Of a stretch of DNA of 64,000 nucleotides, positions 1 through 11,800 are shown piece after piece (the stretch's first letter is position 1; each line of letters opens with the position of its first letter). The translations under genes were made by a program, and so were the position numbers. The notes beneath the pieces were generated by a model. It saw only the letters and a program-made list of their open reading frames with translations, searched no databases and was not told the DNA's origin. This DNA comes from Cyanophora paradoxa (lineage: Eukaryota > Glaucocystophyceae > Cyanophorales > Cyanophoraceae): assembly GCA_004431415.1 (NCBI GenBank), contig QPMI01000420.1, forward strand, positions 186,001-250,000, in the 5' to 3' direction.

Positions 1-840
1 GTCGCCGATGGGCGACAGTCGCTGCGGCTTCCGTCTACTCGGCTACTAACAGCCTAGTAAGGCTAGTAACAGGCTAACAGCCAGCACCTGATCATGACTC
101 ATGAGCCGGCCGGCCTGCAGCTGTTCCGAAGTTCCCTCAGGGGCCAGGGCCCAGCCGCCCAGGGCCTGCCGCAGTGCCAATCGCTGGAGCGTAACCTGGT
201 ATGATCTAACACTCAATCTAGCGGTTTTTTTTGGCGGCCAAAATTTCATTGTTTCGAGTTGCATGAATCAAATTGTCATCTTGGACCGAATCTGATCAAC
301 TGATTATGAATCGGCTAATGATCTGATCATGAACTTGCCAGCTTCTGAACGCTGATCATGACCTGAATTTCATACAACGCTGACCTGCCCGGTGCTAGGC
401 GGCCTTCTAGGCCGGTGGCCGGGCCAGGATCATGGCAGGATGTGACTTGTCAAAGTTGTCACCGTGCTCGATACGACGATATCTGCAGCTGCAGCTGATC
501 AGGATATGACTTCAAGATGTGACTGAGCATGTCAAAATCTGATCGATGATCTCCCCTGCGGCCGGTCCCGCCTCTAGTTGTCGCAAGAGACCACCAAGGG
601 TCGCAGGGCTTGGAGTTCTGATCTAAATGAGTTGCTGTCACATGTGCACTTCAAACAAAAATGCATACAGCAGGCACTTCCATGCCTCGCCTCGCCTACT
701 GCATTCAACATATGCATTCAACGCAACCCTGACAGTAGTCTAGTGAAGCGAAATTCAAGCGCGACGCGGCGGGCGAATGATCGGAGATCTAGAGATGCAC
801 GAAGCTTCTAGCTAAAATAAATGTAAAATATCGGTTCCAG
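1..840. other. Intergenic, left edge of window
   Basis: This stretch lies downstream of the TmcB-like gene. It is less GC-rich than the genes and holds scattered TGATCA palindromes and CTAGTA-type short repeats. The only open frames are short, overlap on both strands, and show no recognisable motif or splice-consistent continuation. I see no gene, tRNA or convincing repeat structure. Confidence 0.5.
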
Positions 841-3800
841 TTAAGGCTGCTCCTCGTCATCGAAGTTGAAGAAGAATCGGTGGATGTGCGGGCTCTTGTA
901 CACGACGTCCTGCGCGGCAGAGGCGGGGCGCGCGCCGCGCGGCGCCGTCAGCGACGGGAACCAAGAAAAGGAGCACAGGCTCGCTCGCTTCTATCTAGCT
1001 ATCTATCGGGCCTATAGATTATCGCGCTTCTTAGGACTGTACAACTAGAAGGGTGCCGACGACGTCGACGTCGACGGCGAGCGCGGAAGCTCAAGAGCCT
1101 CCTCCTTCTTCCCTCTCCGCGCCCCGCCCCGCCCGGCCCGCCCGCCCGCCCGCCCGCCCGCCCGCCCGAACCTTGGGGAACATGCGGAGGAGCTGGTCGA
1201 CGCGGGAGGACTCGTCGCGGAGGCGGCGGAGCATGGGGAGGAAGAGGAAGACGAAGAGGAGGGAGAGGAAGGCAACGTCGAAGGCGAGGATGCCGGCCTC
1301 GGCCAGCGTGATCGCCCCCAGCTGGATCTCCGACTCGTCCACGAAGAGCCGCGCCGAGCGCGACAGGCCGTCGTCTGAGGAGAGGGGTCGGGAGGGCGGG
1401 GCGGGGGCGCGCGGGGGCGGGGGCGGGGGCGGGGCGGGGCGCACCGAGGTCGCCGTTGTCGACCTGGGTCATCATGCGGACCGCGAGCGAGGCCTGCCAG
1501 ACGGGCGCGGTCGGTCGGACGGTCGGGCGGGCGGGCGCGCGGGCGGGCGGGCGGCGGGCGGCGGGGGGAGAGCGCGCACCTCGACGCCGGCGTAGTCGGC
1601 GACCTTCGGCTTCGGGGCGGGGACGCTCGTGTGCGGCTGGAAGGCGTAGGGCACGAGCAGGTCCGGCGCGCACTCCTGCGGGCGGCAGACGGGAGGCGAG
1701 GTCAGGAACAGACAGAGCCGGGCGGGCCCTGCCCGGCTTCGCTTCGGGAGCCGTGGCCGCGCACCTGGATGATGGGGATGACGAGGTCGACGAACTGGGC
1801 GACGAGGAGGTCCAGCCCGTTGTTCACCAGCCTGCGCCCCGCCCCGCCCCGCTCGCTCGGCGCGGGGACGGGGGCGCGGGGGCGGAGGGCAGCGAGCGCA
1901 CTCGAGGTCGGCGACGCGGTCCGGCGTGCAGAGCGCCGCGTCCGTCCGGAGGCAGCCTGCGTGCGGCCAAACCCGTCAGAGCGCCGCTGGCGTAGGGGCG
2001 GGGGGCGGGGGGCGGGGGCGGGGGCGCGGGGCGGGGGCGGGGGCGGGCGCACCGGCGTCGTACATGATCTGGTCCTGGGGCTTGTAGCGCTTGTCGGCCC
2101 CGGGGAGCCGCAGCGAGCTGTTCCCGAACTTGAGGCCCTGCGCGGCGCGCCGGCGCGGCCCGGCTCGGATCAGCGGTGTTGTGTGTGTGTGTGCGCGCGC
2201 GCGGCTGAGCAGAGGGGCCGGGGCGCGCCGCCTGCACGGTGCGCAGGTCCTCGGCCGACTGGCGCAGGCGCGCGAAGATCGCCTCCCGAGGCCCGAAGAG
2301 GCCGTCTGCACAGACACGCGTCAGCGCGAGACGTCGGGGCCGGGGCCTAAGCCGAGCGGGGCGGGGACAGAAGGAAAGAAGGAAGGCAAGGGGCGGACCG
2401 TTTATGTAGAGCTCGCGGGAGAGGAAGTAGATCTCGCGGGCGAGGTACCGCCGCTGCCCCGCCGCCTCCAGCTCCGACGCGAAGCCCTTGCCCGCCTCCA
2501 GAACGAAGAACGCGATCTGGCGGCGCGCGCGCGGGCGGGCGGCGTCGTCAAGGCTCGTAAAGGGGAGGCGAGAGCTGCAGGAGCTGCGTGGCCGGGGCCG
2601 GGGTCGCACGAGGAAGTTTGCGAGGGCGACGGCGCCGATGAGGACGAAGGCGAGTAGGTACTTGCGGGTGAGCGAGTCGAGGATGTCCTCCCCGCGCCCC
2701 TCGTCCTCCTCCCCGCCCCCCTTCTTCGCGTGCGCGTGCCCCTTCCCCTGCTTGCCTTGGTCCGAGCGGCCCGTCACCAGCCCGCGCCCCGCCAGCGCCT
2801 CCTCCGCCGCCCGCGCCGCCGCCGCCCCGGCCGCCGCCCGCGCCGCCGCCCCGCGTCGAGCTCCGCCGCCGAGCGCTGGCGCGTCGCCACGAGCGCGGCG
2901 GCCATGCCCGAGGCCGGCTCCGGCACCGGCAGCACGGGCCGCCGCGCGGTGCGGCGCCGCAGCACGCCCGTGACGCGCAGGCCCATCCCCGAGGCGATGG
3001 CGCTGTCGTTCGGCAGCGCCGCCGCCGGGTCGGCCGTGCCCGCCGGCTGCACCGTCGCCGCCGGCGTGGGCTTGAGCGACGAGCGGCGGCCGACGCGCCT
3101 GGACGCCTTCGGGCCCTCCTCCCCCTCCTCCTGGCCCTCCGCGGCATCGGCGCCCTTCTCCCCCGCCTCCTCCTCGCCGTCGCTCTTGCCCTTCTTGCTC
3201 CGGTGCGTGTGGCCCTCCTTCTTGCTGCGGTGCGTGTGGCCCTCCTTCTTGCTCCTGTGCGAGTGGCTGTGGTGCCGGCCGGTCTCGTCCCCCTCCTCTT
3301 CGCCCTTCTTCTTATCGCGCTTGCTCTTCCGCCCCGTCGATTTGCCATCAACCGCCGCTACCGCCGCGGCCGCCGCCCGGGCAGCCGCGTCCTCGCCGCC
3401 AGAGCCGGCCGTCTCCTCCCCTTCCGCCTCCCCCTCGGCGATCGGCGCGGGCGCCGCCGCCGCCGCCTCCTCTCCCGCCCCGGCCCCCGCTCCGGCCTCC
3501 GCCTCCGCCTCGCCCGCCAGGACGCTCTCGCGGCGGGCCTGCGGACGCCGTCAGCCGTCAGCCGTCAGCCGGCAGCCGGCAGCCGGCGCGCCCGCGAGGG
3601 CGAGGGCGAGGGCGAGGGCGAGGCGGGCCGAGCGGCACGCACCCGGTGCTTGGCCGTGCCGCGGAGGACGATGCTGTGCTGCGAGGCGCCGCCAGGCGCG
3701 CCCCGGCGCAGGCCGCCCTCCTCCCCTGCCTCCTCCTCCTCCTCCTCGTCCTCGTCGCCGCCCCTCCGCCGCGCCTTCTTCAGCTTCTTCTCCTTCCTCT

Positions 3801-6800
3801 TCTTCTTCTTGCGCCGCTCGCCGCCCTCCTCCCCGTCCCCCGCGGCGCTCCCGGCCTCCTCCTCCTCCTCGTCGTCGCCGTCGCGGTCGCGGCGCCGGCC
3901 CGAGCGGTCGCTCGCGCTGCTCTTCTCCGACTCGTCTGCGGCGCGCCGGGCTCGCCTCTTCTTCTCCTTCCAGAACAGAGCGGCGGGCGGGCGCGCGCAC
4001 TGTCGGAGCCTGCGTCCTGCGAGTCGTTGTCGTCGTCGTCGTCGTCGTCGTCGTCGATCTCGTACTCGTTGCCGGCGGCGCCCGCCGCCCCGGCCTCGCC
4101 CTCCGCGCCGTGGCCGTGCCCGTGCCCGTGGCGCCGCTCCGGCCCGCCCTTGAAGCCCTTGATCTTGGCGTAGCGCCGGCCCATCTGCGCGACGGTCAGC
4201 GCCCGCCCCGCCCCCCCGCCCGCCCGCCCGCCCGCCCGATCCGCCGGGCGCACCTTTTTGAGGGAGTGCTTGGAGAGGCCGGTGAGGATGGTGCTGATGC
4301 CCTGCATCGTGCCCCGCACCTTGCGGAACGCGGGGCTGCGCGCGCGCGCCGAGAGCGGTCAGAGCCGGCCGCGTCGCGCCGCCCCGCGCGGCCCCGCGCG
4401 GCCGCACCGGAAGACGGCGAAGGTGAGGACGAGGAGCGTGGCGATGCGGAAGGCCATCACGCAGCCGAAGATGATCTTCGACGTGTCGCTGCGCGGCCCC
4501 GCCGGTCAGCGGAGGCGCAGCGGGTAGGCCCCGCCGCCCGGCCGCCCGGCCCCGCGCACATGATGGTGTAGACCTCGGTGGTGAAGGCGGTGTTGAGGCC
4601 GGCGATGGCGTCCAGCACGCTCCCCAGCGAGTTGTTCTGAAGGCGAGGGCGTCAGTCAGCCAGTTCTGCGGGGGCGAGAGGGCGGGGGCGGGGGCTGGGG
4701 GCGCGCCATCAGGAAGAGGACATCGACGAGGGCGCCCGGGTTGTGGAACTTCTCGATCACCGTCGTGTACGCCAGCCGCCTGCGCGGAGAGGCGCGGAGG
4801 GGCGTTGAGGGGCGTGTTAGAGCGTTCGTTCCTTCGGGAGGGCTGGGGGAGGCGGGCGCACTTGGCCTTCATGATCCAGACGTTGCCGACGTCCCACACC
4901 GAGCGCATGTCGATGCGCCTGTACTCGGGCGCCCCGCTCGCCGTCGCCGGCAGCACCCTGCGCCGCCCTAAGCAGCCGGAGAGCGACCGGGGGGAGAAGA
5001 GGAGGAGGAGGGTACAGCTCCCGCTCACCGGATCAGGGGTATGTCGTCCTTCTTCCAGAACGCGACCGTGTTCGGATCCTTGCTCGGCAGAATGCCGACC
5101 TCTGCGCGCGCCCCCGGATCGGCGACGGCGAGCACCTCGTACCCCCCCTCAGGACCGCAAAAAGGCGTACCCGGGAAGCCGTGGTAGAGGCCGTAGTGGT
5201 CCCCGTGGAAATCCTCCGCGCGGATTCGAAGCTCGTCCGCCTGCGGGCCGCGTTCGGCGATGCGGCGGCGGCGGGGACGGGGGCTACGGCGCCGCACGTG
5301 TTGGCGGAACTCGACGGAGTTGTTCCGCAGCGCGGAGAGGTGCATGCTGCGCATGAAGCTCTGCGCAGGGCGGCGCGGCGTGAGCGGGCGCGGGGCGGGC
5401 GCGGGGGCGGGCGGGGCGGGGCGGGGCGGGTGGGAAAGGGCGGGCGGGCGCACGTTGGCGGCGACGATGCGGCGCCGCTGGTAGCTCGCCACGCGCATGA
5501 GGTACATCGCGTTCGTGTACTGCCCGAAGAGCACCCTGCGAAGGCGCCGCGATCAGCCTTGAGCCGAGCTCGAGCCAAGCGGAAGCGGAGGGGCCGGCGC
5601 GGAGGGCACTTGACGACGATGTACATGCCGGCGGCGCTGCCCGCCAGGAGGATGAGGCCTGCGGACGGGGCGGGGCGGGCCGCCCGGGTCAGCAAGCAGA
5701 GCAGGCGGGCGGGCCGACGGCAGCGGCGGCGGCGGCGGCGGCGGCGGCTGCGCTCGGCCCCGTCCACAAACAAAAGGGGGGCGGACCGAGGATGACGCCG
5801 TAGCCGAGGCGGCGGACGGCGACGACGTCGGTGGAGCGGAGGCGGAGCTCCTCGCCGCGCCGCCCGCGGCCCTTCTGCGACGAGTTGTGCGACGACGAGC
5901 CGCCCTGCGACGAGGGCGGGGAGGGGACGAGGGGTCAGGCCCCGGGGGGAGCGCGCGGTCGCCGAGGGCGCGGCGAGGCGAGGCGAGGCGCGAGGCGCGA
6001 GCACCTGCGAGGAGCTGTTGTCCCCCGTGCTCGCCGAGTTCTCATCGTCGTCCTTGGTCCCCGCGTGGCTCCGCCGCCCCGCCGCCGAGGCCTTGTCCCC
6101 CGCGCGGTCGCGCCCGCCCATCATCCGCGCCGCGTTCTCCTCCTCCTCGATCTCGTCGGCGCGGAGGTACATGTTCTGGGCGTTGACGGGGTCGTTGGCG
6201 CAGTGCTCCAGGAAGTGGCCGTAGGCGCGCAGGACGAGCCGCGAGCGCGGGAATCGGTCCAGGAGCGTCCTGTACGCCTTGGTCGCCGCCTTGCGCGCCG
6301 CGTCGATGGAGGAGAGGCGGGCGGGCACGTCCGAGAGCGCCCCCTGCACCACCAGGTTCTTCTTGGAGAGCGTGTGCCAGAAGCCCTTCAGCTGCTTCAG
6401 GCACGTCGCGTGCTGCCCCCGCGCCAGCGCGTACAGCCGCTGCGCGGGGCGCGGCGCGCGTCGGGGGAAGGGGAAAGGGGCGCGCGGGGGCTCGAACTCG
6501 AACCCGGTTCTCGATGGAGCTGAAGACGTCGTCCTGGCCCGAGGCGCCGCTGTGGTTCTCCGCCTCGAAATACCTGCCCCGGCGCGTCGGCCCAGGCGAA
6601 GGCGGGGGCGGAGGGCGGGCGCGGCGCACGCGCGGAGGACGTAGGCGGCGTAGCGATTGTCGGCGGTCGGCTCCGTCCGGGCCACGCCCTTGAGCTCCTG
6701 CGGGCGCGGCCGCGTCAGCTCAGCCACGCCGGCGCCGGAAGATCGGCCGGGCCGGGCCGGGCGGCGGCGCGCCTGCACGGCCTGGATCGCCGCCTTCTTG

Positions 6801-8362
6801 CGCCAGCGGAGGAAGGCGGCGTAGGAGACGAGGACGTAGGCGGAGGTGGGGTACTGGGCCAGCCCGGCCTTGTACAGCCGCTCCGCGTCGGCGATGGCCG
6901 CCTCCGTGTCCCCCTCCGTCCGCAGAAACCTGCGCCGCAGCCGCTGAGCCCAGGCGAGGACTCGTGCGGGCGGGCGGGCAGGCGGGCGAGCGCGGGGGCG
7001 CGCCTGGTGGCGAGCTCGACCTCCATCTCGTTGCGGAACGCGACGGCGTCGGCGGCGGTCTTGCCCTCCGCCTCCGCCTGCGCCGCCCGCCCCCGCAGCT
7101 TCGCCAGGTGCCGCGCCCGCAGCTTCACCACCGCCACGCCCACCACCGCCGCCGCCGGCGCCGCTGCGAGGAAGAGGCCCGTCGCCGCCCCCGCGTTCTA
7201 CGGGCGAGTCCCGAGTGAGGCACCGATGCGGAGCGGAATGGGAAGGCCGCGGGCCCCGCGGGCCAGCGGAAGCACGCACCTCGCCGGCGCTGGGGAGGAT
7301 GACGCCGCCGAGGCACAGCGCGATGCCGCCGGCCCAGGTGCCGCCCTTGATCTCGTTCAGCACGGGGTTGTAGTACGGGAGCGTGTTGAGGAGCCAGTAG
7401 AACATGAGGCAGGTGGCGGCGAGGAGGGCCCAGTTGAGGGCGACGGACGTGTAGGGGAAGGCGGCGCAGACGGCGACCAGCGCGAACTTGTAGAGGAGCT
7501 CGGGCAGGTGGAAGCGCGAGTGCGGGCGGGCCTCCCAGTCGTCCGAGTGGATGTTAAAGTCGCACGGGGCGGACACGAGCACGATCGCCGCCGGCACGAG
7601 GAACGAGAGGACGGCGGCGCCCACGGCGACGTAGAACGCCCACTGGCCCTTCGGGCACTCGAAGAGCGGCTTGCCGGCGCCCGGCGAGGTCCCGTAGACC
7701 CAGTCCGTGGCGCCGCACATGAAGGGCGCCGCCATCATCTTCAGGACGGCGATCAGGAGTAACTTCATCAGCACGTTCGTCGTCACGCGGAAGTAGCGGG
7801 CCGACTTCACCGGCGCGCCCTGCCGCTGCGCGGGCGTGAGGGGCGGCGCCGCTGGGCGGGGGGCGCGGTGCGGGGCTCCGTTCGCACCCGGAGGCGGTAC
7901 ACGACGTAGGCGAGCAGCAGGACGTCGACAAGCATCGCCACGACGGACATCCAGAAGAATGCCTTGTAGTTCTCGAAGTTGTTCCCGATAAGCAGGTTGT
8001 ACACGTCGATGTACGATAGTACCTTCGACGTGACGCGCGTGTCGTAGCCTAGGCGGCCCGCCGCATCAAGCGACCACCGCGGGGCGCGAAGCCGCGCGCT
8101 GCGCACCTCCGTGGGCGCCGACCAACAGCGCGTACACCTGAAACGCGTCAAGGACCATGTATGTGATCAGCAGGACCGTTGTCTTCCGCTTGATCACCCT
8201 CCACTTCTGCGTCTGCGCGGCGGAGATTGAGCAGAGGAAGATCCTGGTCGTTGCCGCCCCACGGACCCGGATGTTGTCCACGAAGTGCATCGCGTTCCAG
8301 AGCGCCTCCTCCCAGCGCATCCAGCCGGACTGGCGTGCATCCCCCGCTAGATGGAGCGCCAT
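841..8362 (-). CDS. TmcB-like polytopic membrane protein (multi-exon)
   Basis: Large membrane protein of the tiny-macrocysts-protein-B (TmcB) type, a family common in algae and protists whose molecular role is poorly known. The start at 8362 opens MALHLAGDARQS. Hydrophobic segments follow at about 8150-8220, 7900-7980, 7570-7760 and 7330-7500. A helical repeat region resembling the TmcB/TmcC TPR region follows (about 6160-6920), with motifs such as YPTSAYVLVSYAAFLRW, FPRSRLVLRAYGHFLEH and NDPVNAQNMYLRADE. A second half carries further hydrophobic segments (about 5630, 4460, 2610 and 1270) and long charged tracts: HGHGHGHG, a nine-Asp run near 4040, and KKKKRKEKK. The last exon ends VYKSPHIHRFFFNF...EEQP with TAA at 841-843. 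Short GTGCG...CAG introns interrupt it throughout. It could be two genes, but no termination is visible between the halves. Family assignment is by remembered motif resemblance and is moderately sure; intron joins are approximate. Confidence 0.72.
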
Positions 8363-8868
8363 CTTGGCTTCTGCACTAGTTGCGAGGCAGCCTGTGCTAT
8401 GCTTGGGGCGAGTGCCCCCGGTTGCTCGACCCGCTAGCTAAGCCTTTCGCCGGGCTTCAGGGATACGATCTATGGCAGGCTTTCATCGCTGGAGGGCTGG
8501 AGCGCGTCGGGGCGCGGTGTGAGTCCGGGAGCAACTTTGCGGTGGCTAGGGGGGATTGTGACGTGTCGGGGGTACGCGAGAGAGCGCGAACGAAGTGGTT
8601 GGCCATCGGCCCGGGGGCCCCGGCTCGGCGACGGCCGGGCTGCAGCTAGCACTAAGCCCTATATAGCTAGACCTGCGCTTCCGAACGTGAACACCCGGGT
8701 CCCAGCTGCAGAGCAAGTGCCGTGCGCTGCGGACCGTCGGACGCCGCGCGCGGGCGCCGTTTTTGAACTGGTGACCTCGAGCGCGCGGCGCAGTCTTGAG
8801 AAACGCTAGATATAGTACAGGCCACATGCATGTACGGCAGTGCGCACTGCGGCAGCAGCGGGGCGCAT
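8363..8868. other. Intergenic between two minus-strand genes
   Basis: About 500 nt lie between the stop of the AP2-like gene (8869) and the start of the TmcB-like gene (8362). The stretch must include the promoter of the latter. A palindromic CTATATAG sits near 8658, about 295 nt upstream of the start, which is too far to call a TATA box confidently. No other gene is seen. Confidence 0.45.
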
Positions 8869-11800
8869 CTAGGCGCCCTTGAGCTTATCGCGATCGTCGC
8901 GCCCCGCGGCCGCCGCCGGGGGCGCATGCGCAGCGCCGGCGCCCGCCGCGCCGGGCCCTGCAGGCCGCCGGTACATCACGAAGCCGACGTCGACGTACTC
9001 CCGCACCGCCCGCGCGATCGCCTGCGGGGGTACACGTCGACGCCGGCGCGGGAAACAGGGGGGGGGGGGTGAAGAGGGGGAGATCACCTTCTCGAGGGCG
9101 CCGGCGGAGCGAACAGAGCGCTCTCGCGCCCACTCGCGCTTTCTCGCCTCCACCCCCGCCGGCTTCAGCGCCCGGTACTGCCCGCGGGTCAGGGTCGGGG
9201 CGAAGGGGAGGATTCCCGGAGGAAAGGGAGGGGGGTACACTCGCCTGCAGGTCGTCCAGGAGCCACCCGAGGAGGCAGGCGAGCCGGGGGTACGACGACG
9301 CCGCGCGGACGGCCACGCGCCAGGCCTGCCCGCGCGTAAGGGAAGGGGGCGGGAAAGGGGCGACCCGGGGACTCGAACCTGGTACTCGGAGGCGTCGGAG
9401 CGGACGACGTGCTCGGAGCGGCCCCGAAGGTCCTGCAGGCTCGCCTCTGGAGCGCGGAGTCGGCAGCGGAAGGAATGCTACGGCGGTTCGGGTGCGGGGG
9501 GGTACCGAGGGTGAAGAGGGCGTTCGTAAGGACGCCGACAACGGCCCGCCGTATCTGGCTCCTTTCGCGCTCTGGCGGAGCCGTCAGGGGTACGCGGAAA
9601 GGGGCGGCGGGGGTACGGGGCACCGCGGCGGTAGATGGCGCCGGCGGCGGCGGCGGCGCGGGCGGCCGACTCCTCCGCGGCGCCCCAGGCCGAGTGGCTG
9701 GTGTCGCGCGAGGTCGGGAGGGGGTGGAGCTCGGAGGGGTACGCCCAGTTCCTGCGGCGGCGGGGGGAGGGGTACGTAAGCTTCGAGCGGGGCGAGCGAG
9801 GCGAAGAGGCGGGGCGGGGAGGGGGCGGACGGACATCGCGGCGAGGGCGGGGGAGGAGGCGGGGCCGGTGGCGGGGGGCAGGGCGACGAGGACGGGGGCG
9901 GCGCCGGCGCGCGGGGCGGGGCGGGCGGCGCGGACGGCCGAGAGCGCCTCGCAGGCCTCGACGACCACCACCGCCTTCTCGGGCTGCGCGACCCGTTAGC
10001 TTCTGTCTTCGCCGCTCTCTTCCGCCTCTTCGTTCGCACCTGGCCGGGTCGCCGCCAGAGGGCGGCGTCTCCCGGGGACCACGTCCGCGAGGAGGAGGAG
10101 GAGGAGCTGGAAGTCGCCGCCCCGGCCTCCGCCGCCCGCGGCGCCACCTGTGTAGGCATGAGTGGAGAGCGCGGGCGGGCGGGCGGCCGGGCGGGGAGGT
10201 GGGCACCGCGGCGAAGAGCTGCCGGCGGGCCGCGGAGGCGACGTCCTCCAGGGCGTCCGCCCCCGGCACGACGGCGTTGACCGTCGGGCCGGCCGGCCTC
10301 CCCGCCCCCGCCGCCGCCGGAGCCCGGGGCTTCGCCGCGACCGCTTCTTCCTTGGCCGCCCCCGCCCCCGCCTCCGCCTCGCCGCCTTCCTCGCCCTCCT
10401 CCTCCCCAGAGGAGGACGAGGAGGACGAGGAAGCGGCGGCCGCACTCGCCCGGCTCGGCCGCCGCGCCTCGCCGGCCTTGGAGCCGCCCTGCGCGTACTG
10501 GGCGAGCAGGGGCCGAAGCTTTGCCAGCACTCCCTGCGCGTGCCTGCGCCCGCCCCGCTCAGTGCGGGACCGGCTAGAGCACATGATCAGCACTCGCAGG
10601 CCGGGCGAACTTCAGGCATGCGGAGCCGTCGGACAGGTCGGGGAGGGGCTTCAGGGGTACGCCGTTGGGGCACATCTGCTTGTACCAGGCCTCCCCCGCG
10701 TAGGCTGGGCGCGAGGGGGGTACGTACGTCGGCGCGCTCCGATCCGCTCGGGGGGGGGAGGGGGGGGCGGACCCGAGGCGGGGTAGTTGAGAGGCGGGCC
10801 GGCGTCCCCTGTCCCGTACACAGCGATGCGGGCCCGGTCGTAGCAGCGCGCAGCCCCCTCCTGCGGGGTACGCGCTCGGCCGGGGTGCGGCGAGGCCGGG
10901 CGGCCGGGCGGGCGGGCGGGCGGGTGGGCAGGCGCACGCGGGTGGTGCAGCTGACGACGTGGTGGGTGCGGGGCCGGACCCACAGGATCGCGCTCCAGCG
11001 TCCGTCCTAGGAGCACGCAAAGTTGGCGGGCGGGCAGGAAGGGGCGGGGGGAGGATCGCTCGCCTTCCCAGTGACGCCGCGAAACGCCCGTTTGGACTCG
11101 GCGGAGTCCGAGGGGCGCGCCGGGCGCCGTTTCGCGGGCGCCCCGCTGGCCCCCTCCTCCTCCTCGACCCCCCCCTCCTCTTCCCCCCCCTCCCCGTCCT
11201 CCTCTTCGGATCCCGACGCCTCCTCTTCCTCCTCCTCCGCCTCCTCCCGCCCAGACTTGCGCTGCCCCGGCGCCGGCGGCCGCCGCGAGGGCCCCGCGGC
11301 CGGCGTCTTCGAGAGGAGCGCCTCCGCCTGTTCTGCGGTCTGGCGGGGGAGGGGAAACGGCGTCGTCGGCCGCGGCCGCGTCAACGGCGGGCGGGCCGGC
11401 AGCGCACCGACTGGCGCGCCCACTTGGACACAACGCCCTCCTCCTGCGAACAAAGTCAGCGAGCGCTGCTGCGGGGGAGGGCGAAGAGAGGGGGGGCGCG
11501 GGCCTGCAGCCAAGCGATGGCGCGGCGGACGACGTAGTTCGCCTGCGAAACGTGAGCCCGGCCCGAGCGGCGCGCGGGGCCCGGCAAGGCCCGGCGCGCG
11601 CACCGCCTCCTTGCTCCCTCGGTCGAAGCCCGGGTCCCGGTATCCAACCGCCGGCCCCTCGCCCTTCGCGGGGAAGAACTTTCTGTACCACGGCTCGGCC
11701 TGCGGGCCGGCCCCTGAGCCGGCCTGCCCGCGACGGGCGGGGGGGGGCGGGGGGTACACTCGCCTCATACACGGAGAGAGGAAAGTTGAGCGCAACGTCG

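Noticed and set aside
3200-3260. Regularly spaced direct repeats (CTCCTTCTTGCTGCGGTGCGTGTGG) considered as a CRISPR array
   Set aside because: They are contiguous codons of a His/Ser/Lys repeat in the TmcB-like protein with no spacers, in a eukaryotic gene.
2730-4571. 613-codon plus-strand open frame over the TmcB-like gene
   Set aside because: Arg/Pro/Ser low-complexity translation typical of the antisense frame of GC-rich coding DNA; the minus strand gives spliced, family-like sequence.
6485-6515. GGGTTCGAGTTC on the minus strand resembling a tRNA 3' half
   Set aside because: No acceptor or anticodon stem; it sits in a short intron of the TmcB-like gene.
9365-9390. T-arm-like GGTTCGAGTCC on the minus strand, possible tRNA
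   Set aside because: The flanking five-base stem does not pair and no D or anticodon arm precedes it; it lies within the AP2-like gene.
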